From Duganella callida (GTDB lineage Bacteria > Pseudomonadota > Gammaproteobacteria > Burkholderiales > Burkholderiaceae_D), in NCBI RefSeq assembly GCF_004614165.1, contig NZ_SPVG01000146.1:62001-126000 (forward strand): a DNA stretch of 64,000 bases. The letters run 5' to 3'. Shown piece by piece: positions 1-8,772 of this stretch. The position numbers and the translations under genes were made by a program. Numbering within the stretch: the first letter of the stretch is position 1; every line of letters starts with the position of its first letter. The notes below the pieces were generated by a model. That model was given only the letters and a program-made list of their open reading frames with translations. It was not told where the DNA came from and made no database searches.

Positions 1-2672
1 GCGTCGGCTGCGGCGTGCTGGCCACCCCCAAAGAGGATGGCGGCTTCGCCATCGCCGGCGACAAGCTGCATCCGGCGAACCGGGGCCGCTTGTGCGTGAA
101 AGGATCCGCGCTGGGCGAAACCGTCGGGCTGGAAGGCCGCCTGCTGTACCCGCAGGTGCGCGATGCCGCTGGCCTGCGCCGCGTATCGTGGGACGATGCG
201 CTGGACCGGGTCGCCGGCGCGTGGAAGAACATCATCGCCGAACACGGTCCGGACGCGGTGGCGCTGTACGTCTCCGGCCAGTTGCTGACCGAGGACTACT
301 ACGTCGCCAATAAACTGATGAAGGGATACGTCGGCAGCGCGAACATCGACACCAACTCGCGCCTGTGCATGTCCTCCGCCGTCGCCGGCTACAAGCGCGC
401 CTTCGGCGAAGACCTGGTGCCGGTCTGCTACGACGACCTGGAGCTGGCCGACATGATCGTGCTGGTCGGCTCCAACACCGCCTGGTGCCATCCCATCCTG
501 TTCCAGCGCATCCTGAAGGCCAAGGAAGCGCGCCCGGAAATGAAGCTGGTCGTGATCGACCCGCGCCGTACCGCCACCTGCGAACTGGCCGACCTGCACC
601 TGCCGGTCAAGGCGGGCACCGACGTCTGGTTGTTCAATGGGCTGCTCAGTTATCTGTCGCGCATCGGCGCCGTCGATCCGCAGTTCATCGAGCACCACAC
701 CAACGGCTTCGATGCCGCGCTGGATGTCGCCCACGCCGATTGCGCCGATCCGGCGGTGGTGGCGAAAACCTGCCGCATCGAACTGCCGCTGCTGCTGGAG
801 TTTTACGAACTGTTCGCCGCCACGCAGAAAACCATCACCGCCTACTCGATGGGCGTCAATCAGTCGTCGGCAGGCACCGACAAGGCCAACGCCATCATCA
901 ACTGCCACCTGATCGGCGGCCGTCTCGGCAAGCCGGGCATGGGGCCATTCTCGATCACCGGCCAGCCGAACGCCATGGGCGGCCGCGAAGTGGGCGGCCT
1001 GGCCAATATGTTGGCCGCGCACATGGACCTCGAGCGCGCCGAGCATCGCGACGTGGTGCAGACTTTCTGGGAGTCGCCTGCCATGGCCGACAAGGGCGGC
1101 CTGAAAGCGGTGGACCTGTTCAAGGCTATCGAGGAAGGCAAGGTCAAGTCGGTGTGGGTGATCGCCACCAATCCGGTGGTCAGCCTGCCGGATGCCGATC
1201 AGGCACGGCGCGCGCTGGAACGGTGCGCGCTGGTGATCTCCAGCGACATCATGCAGAACACCGACACCACCGCCTACGCCCATGTGCTGCTGCCGGCGCT
1301 GGGCTGGGGCGAGAAGGATGGCACGGTCACCAACTCCGAGCGCCGCATCTCGCGCCAGCGCGCTTTTCTGCCGGCGCCGGGCGAGGCGCTGCCGGACTGG
1401 AAGATCCTGTCGCTGTTCGCCCAGCGCATGGGGTATGCCGGTTTCGATTTCGCCGACCAGCACAGCGTGTTCGACGAACACGCGCGCTTGAGTGGCTTCC
1501 GCAACAGCGCCGATGACGTGCCGCGCGCTTTCGATATGTCCGGCCTGGGCGGCCTCAAACACCGCGAATACGACGAGCTGGAGCCGATCCAGTGGCCGGT
1601 ACGCCGCGATGCCGAGGGCAAGCTGAAGGTGGAAGATCGGCTGTTCAAGAACGGCGTCTTCGCGCACGCCGACGGCAAGGCGCGCTTCATCGCCACCGCG
1701 CCGCGCGCGCCGCTTCATGCCGTCAGCGAGGATTATCCACTGTCGCTGAATACGGGCCGCGTGCGCGACCAGTGGCACACCATGACCCGTACCGGCAAAT
1801 CGGCCACGCTGGCCGACCACATCGCCGAATCCTTCGTCGACATGCATCCGCAGGACGCACTGCTGAGCGGCGTGCGCGAAGGGGAACTGGCGCGCATCAC
1901 CTCCGGGTGGGGCGCGATGGTGGCGCGGGTGCAGCATGGCGGCGGCATCCCGCGTGGCAGCGTGTTCATCCCGATTCACTGGAATGGCCAGACCGCGTCC
2001 GATGCCCGCGTGGGTGCGCTGGTCAACCCGGTGGTCGATCCGGTGTCGGGCGAGCCGGAATTCAAGCATACGCCAGTGCGGGTGGAGCAATTCCGCGTCA
2101 ACTGGCACGGCTTTGTCCTCAGCCGCGATGAGCTCAACCTGGACAGCATCGCCCACTGGACCCGCATCCAGGGGCGGGAATTCGCGCGCTACGAACTGGC
2201 CGGCCGCAATACGATCGAAGACTACACGCAATGGGCGCGCGCGCTGCTGGGCGTCACCGATCCCGATGCCGACTGGCTGGAATACGAGGACAAGACGGCC
2301 GGCGTGTATCGGGCCGTGCATGTGGTGGACGACCGCATCGCCCAGTGCATCTTCCTGTCGCCGCGCCAGGACATGCCGTCGCGCGCCTGGCTGGCCAGCC
2401 TGTTCGTCAAGCAGGAACTGAGCGAGATCGATCGCGTCGGCCTGCTGGTCGGCATGCCGGTCGAGAAGGGCGCCGATACCGGGCCGACCGTGTGCTCCTG
2501 CTTCGGCGTCGGCCGCAACACCATCTGCAACGCCATCGTCGAGCACGACCTGAAGACGGTGGCCGAGGTGACGGCCTGTCTGAAAGCCGGCGGCAACTGC
2601 GGTTCCTGCGTCCCGGAGATCAAGAAAATCCTGGTGCACACGCGTGTGGAGGCGGAAGAAGCAAGATTGTAA
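1..2672 (+). CDS. nasA: Assimilatory nitrate reductase, large catalytic subunit (5' end outside window)
   Basis: Molybdopterin oxidoreductase that reduces nitrate to nitrite in the cytoplasm for nitrogen assimilation. The reading frame is open from base 3 (Val-Gly-Cys-Gly precede the first in-window start-like codon), so the N-terminus and the first Cys residues of the [4Fe-4S] motif lie upstream. Visible: the last Cys of that motif in RGRLCVKG, the molybdopterin-binding core, the dinucleotide-binding domain with the conserved block LNTGRVRDQWHTMTRTGKS, and a C-terminal BFD-like [2Fe-2S] domain with Cys pairs in CSCFG and GGNCGSC. A BFD tail is known from Klebsiella-type assimilatory enzymes and is absent from respiratory NarG and NapA. 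It ends 54 bases before the first glutamine-synthetase-like gene, on the same strand; a functional link is not evident. Confidence 0.93.
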   Translation, partial: VGCGVLATPKEDGGFAIAGDKLHPANRGRLCVKGSALGETVGLEGRLLYPQVRDAAGLRRVSWDDALDRVAGAWKNIIAEHGPDAVALYVSGQLLTEDYYVANKLMKGYVGSANIDTNSRLCMSSAVAGYKRAFGEDLVPVCYDDLELADMIVLVGSNTAWCHPILFQRILKAKEARPEMKLVVIDPRRTATCELADLHLPVKAGTDVWLFNGLLSYLSRIGAVDPQFIEHHTNGFDAALDVAHADCADPAVVAKTCRIELPLLLEFYELFAATQKTITAYSMGVNQSSAGTDKANAIINCHLIGGRLGKPGMGPFSITGQPNAMGGREVGGLANMLAAHMDLERAEHRDVVQTFWESPAMADKGGLKAVDLFKAIEEGKVKSVWVIATNPVVSLPDADQARRALERCALVISSDIMQNTDTTAYAHVLLPALGWGEKDGTVTNSERRISRQRAFLPAPGEALPDWKILSLFAQRMGYAGFDFADQHSVFDEHARLSGFRNSADDVPRAFDMSGLGGLKHREYDELEPIQWPVRRDAEGKLKVEDRLFKNGVFAHADGKARFIATAPRAPLHAVSEDYPLSLNTGRVRDQWHTMTRTGKSATLADHIAESFVDMHPQDALLSGVREGELARITSGWGAMVARVQHGGGIPRGSVFIPIHWNGQTASDARVGALVNPVVDPVSGEPEFKHTPVRVEQFRVNWHGFVLSRDELNLDSIAHWTRIQGREFARYELAGRNTIEDYTQWARALLGVTDPDADWLEYEDKTAGVYRAVHVVDDRIAQCIFLSPRQDMPSRAWLASLFVKQELSEIDRVGLLVGMPVEKGADTGPTVCSCFGVGRNTICNAIVEHDLKTVAEVTACLKAGGNCGSCVPEIKKILVHTRVEAEEARL

Positions 2673-2726
2673 ATATGGTAAATTAGACCTGTCGATCGCC
2701 AGATCCCCCAGAAACAGAGCGCGCAC

Positions 2727-4097
2727 ATGTCTATCCGTGAAAACTTCTCTGACGCCGATATGGATCAGTGGCTCAACGATAACCGGGTCACTGAAATCGA
2801 ATGCCTGGTCCCCGACCTGACCGGGGTAGCGCGCGGCAAGATCCTGCCGCGCGCGAAGTTCACCCAGGACCGCGGCATGCGCATCCCGGAAGCGGTGCTG
2901 GGCATGACCGTCACCGGCAACTATCCGACCGAAGACCTGGCCTATAACCGCGCCATCTCCAACACCGACCGCGACATGATCCTGCGCGCGGACCCCGGCA
3001 GCATCACCACCGTGCCCTGGGCCATCGATCCCACCGCGCAGGTGATCCACGACTGCTATTTCGCCGACGGCACGCTGGTCGATTTTGCCCCGCGCTCGGT
3101 GCTGCGCCGCGTGCTCAAGCTGTATGCGGAGCGCGGTTGGCGGCCGGTGGTCGGCCCGGAGCTGGAGTTCTACCTCACCGAGAAAAACATCGACCCCGAC
3201 CTGCCGCTGAAGGCGCCGGTGGGCCGCAGCGGCCGTGCCGAGACCACGCGCCAGGTGTACAGCATCGACGCGGTCAACGAGTTCGACCCGCTGTTCGAGG
3301 ACATCTATGACTACTGCGCGCTGATGAATCTCGATGTCGACACGCTGATCCATGAAACCGGCGCCGGCCAGATGGGCCTCAACTTTCAGCACGGCGACGC
3401 GATGGCGCTGGCCGACAACGTGTTCTACTTCAAGCGCACCTTGCGCGAGGCGGCGCTGAAACACGACATGTACGCCACCTTCATGGCCAAGCCCATGGGC
3501 GGCGAACCCGGATCGGCCATGCACGTGCACCAGAGCGTGAGTGATGCCGCCACCGGTCGGAATATCTTCAGCATGCCGGATGGTTCGCCGTCGCCGCACT
3601 TCCGCCACTACATCGGCGGCCTGCAGCGCTACACGCCGGCGGCGATGGCGATCCTGGCGCCGTACGTGAATTCCTACCGCCGCATCGTGCGCCACACGGC
3701 GGCGCCGATCAACGTCCAGTGGGGCATGGACAACCGCACCGTGGGCTTCCGTATTCCGATCTCCGGCGTCGAGCAGCGCCGCGTCGAGAACCGCATCATC
3801 GGCGCCGACGCCAATCCTTATCTCGGCATCGCGGTGACGCTGGCCTGCGGCTACCTCGGCCTGATCGACCAGCTGGAGCCGACGCCGATGTACACCGGCA
3901 GCGCCTACGACCATTTCTACGAGCTGCCACAGGGGCTGCCGCAGGCGCTGGACCTGTTGCGTCGCGAAGACCGGCTGCGCGACGTGCTGGGCGAGCGCTT
4001 TGTCGATGTCTACACCGCCATCAAGGAGCTGGAACACCAGGAATTCATGACCGTCATCAGTCCGTGGGAACGGGAACACTTGTTGCTACATGTTTGA
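2727..4097 (+). CDS. Glutamine synthetase family protein, gamma-glutamylputrescine synthetase-like (paralogue 1, altered metal ligand)
   Basis: A 456-residue type I glutamine-synthetase fold protein, closest in this window to the 9532 gene. The PuuA family ligates glutamate to putrescine or related amines using ATP, the first step of the Puu pathway. The fold's motifs are present: GPELEFYL, HETGAGQM, AMHVHQSV, DNRTVGFRIP and the RRVENR block. Residue 217, in GAGQMG, is Gly (codon GGC at 3375). Both other paralogues have Glu there, matching the Glu that follows AGQ in bacterial GlnA and ligates the catalytic divalent metal. It may therefore be impaired, use metal differently, or be regulatory; this is inference. 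It is followed by the potGHI transporter genes after a 73-bp gap that holds a promoter-like sequence. Confidence 0.85.
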   Translation: MSIRENFSDADMDQWLNDNRVTEIECLVPDLTGVARGKILPRAKFTQDRGMRIPEAVLGMTVTGNYPTEDLAYNRAISNTDRDMILRADPGSITTVPWAIDPTAQVIHDCYFADGTLVDFAPRSVLRRVLKLYAERGWRPVVGPELEFYLTEKNIDPDLPLKAPVGRSGRAETTRQVYSIDAVNEFDPLFEDIYDYCALMNLDVDTLIHETGAGQMGLNFQHGDAMALADNVFYFKRTLREAALKHDMYATFMAKPMGGEPGSAMHVHQSVSDAATGRNIFSMPDGSPSPHFRHYIGGLQRYTPAAMAILAPYVNSYRRIVRHTAAPINVQWGMDNRTVGFRIPISGVEQRRVENRIIGADANPYLGIAVTLACGYLGLIDQLEPTPMYTGSAYDHFYELPQGLPQALDLLRREDRLRDVLGERFVDVYTAIKELEHQEFMTVISPWEREHLLLHV

Positions 4098-4126
4098 TGA
4101 CCTTCCAACCACGCTGCCTTTATAAT
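4097..4126 (+). promoter_or_regulatory. Candidate sigma70 promoter for potGHI
   Basis: A perfect TATAAT lies at 4121-4126, with ATGACC at 4097-4102 as a weak -35 (18-bp spacer), 45 bases before the potG start. The -35 overlaps the stop codon region of the preceding gene. Sequence match only. Confidence 0.4.
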
Positions 4127-4170
4127 CATGGGTTCGGGAAAAATATCGTTTATCTTTAATTAACATTAAC

Positions 4171-5298
4171 ATGACCATAGAGCGAGCTGCTGAACCTTTC
4201 CTCCTGATCGGCAACCTGGTGAAGGAATTCGACGGCGTCCGTGCCGTCAATGACGTATCGGTCACGATCAACAAGGGCGAAATCTTCGCGCTGCTGGGCA
4301 GCTCGGGCTGCGGCAAGTCGACGCTGCTGCGCATGCTGGCGGGTTTCGAGACGCCGACGTCGGGCAGCATCACGCTGGGCGGCCAGGACATCATCGGCGT
4401 GCCGCCGTATCAGCGTCCGATCAACATGATGTTCCAGTCCTATGCGCTGTTCCCGCACCTGTCGGTATGGGACAACATCGCCTTCGGCCTGCGCCGCGAC
4501 GGCCTGCCGAAAGCCGAAATCGCCGCGCGCGTCGAGCAGATGCTGAAACTGGTGCAGCTGACCGAGTACGCCAAACGCAAGCCGCACCAGCTGTCGGGCG
4601 GCCAGCAGCAGCGCGTGGCGCTGGCGCGTTCGCTGGCCAAGCGCCCGCAGTTGCTGCTGCTGGACGAGCCGCTGGGCGCACTGGATAAAAAGTTGCGCGA
4701 GCGCACGCAGATGGAACTGGTCGGCATCATCGAGGAAGTGGGCGTGACCTGCGTGATGGTGACCCACGACCAGGACGAGGCCATGAGCATGGCCACCCGC
4801 ATCGCGGTCATGAGCGCCGGCCGCATCCTGCAGGTGGGTGCGCCGGACGAGATCTACGAAACCCCGAACTGCCGCTTCGTCGCCGATTTCATCGGCAGCG
4901 TCAATCTGTTCAACGGCCGCGTGACCGAGGATGAAGCGGACCACGTGATCATCGATACGCCCGAGGGCAAGCACTACGTCACCCACGGCATTACCGGCAC
5001 GCCGGGCATGGCGGTGTCGGTGGCGGTGCGTCCCGAGAAAATCGTGCTGCAGGCCGAGGCGCCGAGCCAGGAGCAGCGCGCCAAGGCAGCCGAACATGGC
5101 TACAACTGCGTGCAGGGCGTCGTCACCGGCATCGCCTACTTCGGCAACGAGACCAGCTACCACCTCACGCTGGACAGCGGCATGGTGCTGAAAGTGTCGC
5201 GCACCAATGCGGCGCGCCACGATGAATCGGCGCTCAAGCGCGAGCAGCGCGTGTACGCCTGGTGGGACGGCGCGGATGTCGTCGTGCTGACCAGCTAA
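4171..5298 (+). CDS. potG: Polyamine (putrescine) ABC transporter ATP-binding protein
   Basis: ATPase that powers import of putrescine or another polyamine through the PotH/PotI channel. In the 375 residues: Walker A GSSGCGKST at 43-51, Q-loop Gln 89, signature LSGGQQQ at 141-147, Walker B LLLLDEP at 161-167, an H-loop THD near 199, and a C-terminal TOBE region. The stretch PPYQRPINMMFQSYALFPH is characteristic of the PotG/PotA group. It is six bases upstream of the first permease gene and forms an operon with the two permeases. No periplasmic binding protein gene (potF) lies beside it, which is unusual. Spermidine specificity is equally possible; sequence alone does not decide it. Confidence 0.92.
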   Translation: MTIERAAEPFLLIGNLVKEFDGVRAVNDVSVTINKGEIFALLGSSGCGKSTLLRMLAGFETPTSGSITLGGQDIIGVPPYQRPINMMFQSYALFPHLSVWDNIAFGLRRDGLPKAEIAARVEQMLKLVQLTEYAKRKPHQLSGGQQQRVALARSLAKRPQLLLLDEPLGALDKKLRERTQMELVGIIEEVGVTCVMVTHDQDEAMSMATRIAVMSAGRILQVGAPDEIYETPNCRFVADFIGSVNLFNGRVTEDEADHVIIDTPEGKHYVTHGITGTPGMAVSVAVRPEKIVLQAEAPSQEQRAKAAEHGYNCVQGVVTGIAYFGNETSYHLTLDSGMVLKVSRTNAARHDESALKREQRVYAWWDGADVVVLTS

Positions 5299-5304
5299 GG
5301 CGGG

Positions 5305-6216
5305 ATGGTCATGGACTTCCTCAAGAATCTGATCAAGCACCCGGGACGCGTCCTGGTGATCGGCGTGCCGTTCCTGTACCTGGTGTTTGCCTTCCTGATC
5401 CCGTTCCTGATCGTGCTGCGCATCAGCTTCACGGACCTGGACAGCGGCGACGGCGGCCCGTTCGGGACGCTGATGACGCTGGTCGATGGCGTGCTGACGC
5501 TGAAGATCAAGATCGCCAACTACCTGTTCATCGCGCAGGACGAGCTGTATGCGCTGACCTATCTGAACTCGATCAAGTTCGCGGCCATCACGGCGGCGTT
5601 GTGCCTGCTGATCGGTTACCCGTTCGCCTATTTCATGGCGCGCGCCAAGCCGACCCTGCGCCCCATGCTGCTGATGATGGTGATGATGCCGTTCTGGACC
5701 TCCTTCCTGCTGCGCATCTACGCGTGGAAGGGCATCCTGGCCAATAACGGGATATTGAACAGCTTCCTCATCAACCTCGGCGTGATCAGCGAGCCGCTGC
5801 ACCTGATGAACACCAAGTTCTCGCTGATCATCGGCATGGTGTACGCCTACCTGCCGTTCATGATCCTGCCGCTGTACGCGAATCTGTCGAAGATGGACAT
5901 CCGCTTCCTGGAAGCCGCCGCCGACCTGGGCGCGACGCCGTGGCAGGCGTTCTGGCGCATCACCGTGCCGCTGTCGAAGTCGGGCATCATCGCCGGCACC
6001 ATGCTGGTGTTCATTCCGGCGGTGGGCGAGTACGTCATCCCCGAGCTGCTGGGCGGTCCGGAGACGCTGATGATCGGCCGTCAGCTGTGGGACGAATTCT
6101 TTACCAATAACGACTGGCCGCTGGCGTCCTCGGTGACGGTGGTGGTGATCCTGCTGATACTTGTGCCTATGGCGATCTTCAACAAATACAAGGCGGAACA
6201 GGAGGCGCGCAAATGA
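5305..6216 (+). CDS. potH: Polyamine ABC transporter permease, first subunit
   Basis: Inner-membrane channel subunit of the polyamine importer (303 residues, about six membrane segments). An N-terminal segment near residues 13-38 is followed by a periplasmic loop and the binding-protein-dependent transport domain. The EAA loop that docks on the ATPase is seen at LEAAADLGATPWQAFWRITVPLS. A start at 5305 gives Met-Val-Met; the in-frame ATG at 5311 is an alternative two codons in. The stop overlaps the start of the next permease gene as ATGA (6213-6216), which implies translational coupling. Confidence 0.92.
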   Translation: MVMDFLKNLIKHPGRVLVIGVPFLYLVFAFLIPFLIVLRISFTDLDSGDGGPFGTLMTLVDGVLTLKIKIANYLFIAQDELYALTYLNSIKFAAITAALCLLIGYPFAYFMARAKPTLRPMLLMMVMMPFWTSFLLRIYAWKGILANNGILNSFLINLGVISEPLHLMNTKFSLIIGMVYAYLPFMILPLYANLSKMDIRFLEAAADLGATPWQAFWRITVPLSKSGIIAGTMLVFIPAVGEYVIPELLGGPETLMIGRQLWDEFFTNNDWPLASSVTVVVILLILVPMAIFNKYKAEQEARK

Positions 6217-7049
6217 CCCGGTTCCTGAATCGCTGGTTCGGGCGCGGCTGGCTGTCGCTCGGCTACCTGTTCCTGTACATCCCCATCGTGGTGCTGGTGG
6301 TGTTCTCGTTCAACAGCTCGCGCCAGGACATGGTGTGGAGCGGCTTTTCGACGCAGTGGTATGCGGCGCTGATGAACGATACGGAAATCATCAGCGGCTT
6401 CGGCCTGTCGCTGCGCATCGCGCTGCTGACGGCCTGCGGCTCGGTACTGCTGGGGACTTTCGCGGCGTTCGTGCTGGATCGTTACCAGCGCTTCTTCGGC
6501 CGCACGCTGTTCACCGGCATGGTCAGCGCGCCGCTGGTGATGCCCGAGGTGATCATCGGCCTGTCGCTGCTGCTGATGCTGGTGTCGGTGCAGAAGATGT
6601 TCGGCTTCCCGGAGCGCGGCCTGGTCACCATCTGGCTGGGCCACACGCTGCTCGGCATGGCCTACGCGACGGTGGTGGTGCAATCGCGCCTGCAAGAGAT
6701 GAACAAGTCGCTGGAGGAAGCGGCGATGGACCTGGGCTGCCGTCCCTACCAGGTATTCTTCCTGGTGACGCTGCCGAACATCAAGCAGGCATTGGGGTCG
6801 GCGTGGCTGCTGACCTTTACGCTGTCGCTGGACGACGTGGTGCTGTCGGCCTTCCTGTCCGGCCCCGGTTCTTCGACCATGCCGATCGTGATCTTCTCGC
6901 GTGCGCGCCTGGGCCTGGACCCGCGTGTGAACGCGGTGGCGGCGCTGACCATCCTGGTGGTGTCGATCGGCGTGATCGCGTCCAGCCTGTACATCGCCCG
7001 CAACGAGCGTCTGCGTCAGAAGCAGGTGGCCAGCGCCGCCAAGGCTTGA
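6213..7049 (+). CDS. potI: Polyamine ABC transporter permease, second subunit
   Basis: Second channel subunit, 278 residues and about six membrane segments, pairing with the preceding gene product. The EAA loop reads LEEAAMDLGCRPYQVFFLV. The stretch TLSLDDVVLSAFLSGPGS is typical of PotC/PotI proteins. It starts inside the stop of the first permease gene (4-bp overlap). It is convergent with the MocR-type regulator, which ends 64 bases away with no clear terminator hairpin between them. Confidence 0.92.
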   Translation: MTRFLNRWFGRGWLSLGYLFLYIPIVVLVVFSFNSSRQDMVWSGFSTQWYAALMNDTEIISGFGLSLRIALLTACGSVLLGTFAAFVLDRYQRFFGRTLFTGMVSAPLVMPEVIIGLSLLLMLVSVQKMFGFPERGLVTIWLGHTLLGMAYATVVVQSRLQEMNKSLEEAAMDLGCRPYQVFFLVTLPNIKQALGSAWLLTFTLSLDDVVLSAFLSGPGSSTMPIVIFSRARLGLDPRVNAVAALTILVVSIGVIASSLYIARNERLRQKQVASAAKA

Positions 7050-7113
7050 TCCTTGTCCCGGGCGGCGCTGGCGATGAAAATCGCGTTGCCGAAATCGCTC
7101 CACGGCATGTTCT

Positions 7114-8679
7114 TCATGGACGTACCGCCGCCGCGATCAGCGCGCCCAGTCGCAGGCCATGGTCGGTGATCTGTTCGGGCGTGCAGTAGGCGTAGCCGAC
7201 CAGCAGTCCGCGCCGCGCCGGCGGTTTCAGGTAATAAGTGGAGAGTGCCTTGACTGAGAGCCGCTCTGTCGCGATGTGCTGTGCCAGCGCGACGTCGTCC
7301 ACGTGGTCCGGCAGTTCGATCACCAGGTGCAGGCCGGACTCCTCGCTGGAGATGCTCACGTCGCGTGGCAGGTGTTGCAGCAGCATGCGGCGCAGCAGCT
7401 CGCGCCGCGCGCCGTAGGTCTGACGTATCTTGCGGATGTGAGTGGTGAAGTGGCCTTGCGCGATGAACTCCGCCAGCGTCGCCTGCACCGTCAGCTGGCC
7501 GGGGCGCTGCAGGTCATACAACGCGCTGCGGAACGCGGCAATCAGCGCCGGCGGCACCACCAGGTAGCCGACCTTGATGCCGGGGTAGAGCACCTTGGAG
7601 AAGGTGCCCATGTAAAGCACGCGATCATCGTGGTCCAGCCCCTGCAGCGCGGCCAGCGGACGGCCGGTGTAGCGGAATTCGCTGTCGTAATCGTCTTCCA
7701 GTATCCAGGCGTCCTTGCGCACGGCCACGTCCAGCAATTCGCGGCGGCGCGCCAGGCTCATGACCGCGCCGGTAGGGTAGTGGTGCGACGGCGTGACGTA
7801 GATCAGGCGAGGACGGGTGGCCAGATCGTTCTTCTTCAGCGCCATGCCGTCGCCGTCGACGGTGATCGGGTGGAGTTTCAGCTCGCGCGCCTGGAACACG
7901 CGGCGCGCGCCCCAGTAACATGGATTTTCGATCCAGGCCATGTCGCCGGCGTCGGCCAGCAGCTGCGCGCACAGGTCCAGTGATTGCTGCGTGCCGGCGG
8001 TGATCATCACCTGCTCCATTTCCACCCGCACGGAGCGCGACAGGCGCAGATATTCGGTGATGGCCTGGCGCAGCGGCAGATGGCCGCCCGACTGGCCATA
8101 GTCCAGCAGATCGCCGCGCGCCTCGCGCCAGACGCGATTCTGCAGCCGCTGCCACAGTTTGAACGGGAACGAGGAGAAATCGGCATCGCCCGGCGCGAAC
8201 GGCTGGATTTCGAACCGTGGACCGGCGGCCTGGCGCGTCAGCTCGCGCCCGCGCCGCGACAGCCGGGGCGGCTGCATGCCGACGGTGGCAGCACTTTCCA
8301 CCATGTCGAGCGTTGCCCCGGTCGACCCTGCCGCGCCAGTCGACCGGGCATCCCGTGCTGCGTTACGTCCCGCCGGGCCGCCCGCACCGCGCATGCTGGC
8401 GGTGTGCGCGTGCAGATCGGCCACGTAGGTACCGCTGCCCCGCACGCTGCTGACATAGCCTTCCGCCGTTAACTGCTCGAACGCCGCGATCACCGTGTTG
8501 CGCGCGATGCCCAGGTCGCGCGCCAGATCGCGGCTGGACGGCAGCTTGCTGCCCGCTCCCAGCCGTTGCTGGTGAATCGCGGCCTTGGCCGCCTCGTACA
8601 GCCTGCGCTGCTGCGACAGCCGTGGATGAAAACTGCTTTGCGCCAGCGCGGCGGCCAGCAGATCGGAAGTCGGCGACAT
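7114..8679 (-). CDS. MocR-family transcriptional regulator (GntR wHTH + aminotransferase-like domain)
   Basis: A 521-residue PLP-dependent regulator. Residues about 12-90 form a GntR winged helix (LPSSRDLARDLGIARNTV). A linker rich in Ala/Gly/Arg follows, then a fold-type I aminotransferase domain. The PLP-binding Lys is residue 362 in FSKVLYPGIKVGY, and the NPCYWG and DDYDSEFRY blocks are typical of MocR proteins. Relatives (GabR, PdxR, TauR) sense an amino compound or PLP and control the neighbouring catabolic genes. The gene is divergent from puuD and sits between the transporter genes and the Puu genes, so a polyamine- or GABA-derived effector is a reasonable inference. The start is ATG at 8679; an upstream TTG at 8682 would add one residue. 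Confidence 0.88.
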   Translation of the reverse strand: MSPTSDLLAAALAQSSFHPRLSQQRRLYEAAKAAIHQQRLGAGSKLPSSRDLARDLGIARNTVIAAFEQLTAEGYVSSVRGSGTYVADLHAHTASMRGAGGPAGRNAARDARSTGAAGSTGATLDMVESAATVGMQPPRLSRRGRELTRQAAGPRFEIQPFAPGDADFSSFPFKLWQRLQNRVWREARGDLLDYGQSGGHLPLRQAITEYLRLSRSVRVEMEQVMITAGTQQSLDLCAQLLADAGDMAWIENPCYWGARRVFQARELKLHPITVDGDGMALKKNDLATRPRLIYVTPSHHYPTGAVMSLARRRELLDVAVRKDAWILEDDYDSEFRYTGRPLAALQGLDHDDRVLYMGTFSKVLYPGIKVGYLVVPPALIAAFRSALYDLQRPGQLTVQATLAEFIAQGHFTTHIRKIRQTYGARRELLRRMLLQHLPRDVSISSEESGLHLVIELPDHVDDVALAQHIATERLSVKALSTYYLKPPARRGLLVGYAYCTPEQITDHGLRLGALIAAAVRP

Positions 8680-8680
8680 C

Positions 8681-8743
8681 AAAGTGGTTCTAAAAATAAT
8701 TCAAAAGTGGCACTCACAATGATACCAAAATAGGCATATCATT
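8681..8743. promoter_or_regulatory. Divergent control region between the MocR regulator and puuD
   Basis: This AT-rich stretch holds two direct AAAGTGG repeats (8681-8687 and 8704-8710, 23 bp apart) just upstream of the regulator start. It also holds an inverted repeat AATGATA-N12-TATCATT at 8718-8743 that includes an ATACCA-like box. Direct repeats are the usual operator form for MocR regulators. The repeats are seen directly; their role as operators is inferred. Confidence 0.4.
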
Positions 8744-8772
8744 TAGTTAAACCCAAGTCGAAGAAAGCTTCT

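Noticed and set aside
4156-5802. A 548-codon minus-strand open frame across potG and potH
   Set aside because: His/Gln/Asp-rich antisense frame of two genes with complete ABC transporter motifs; no independent support.
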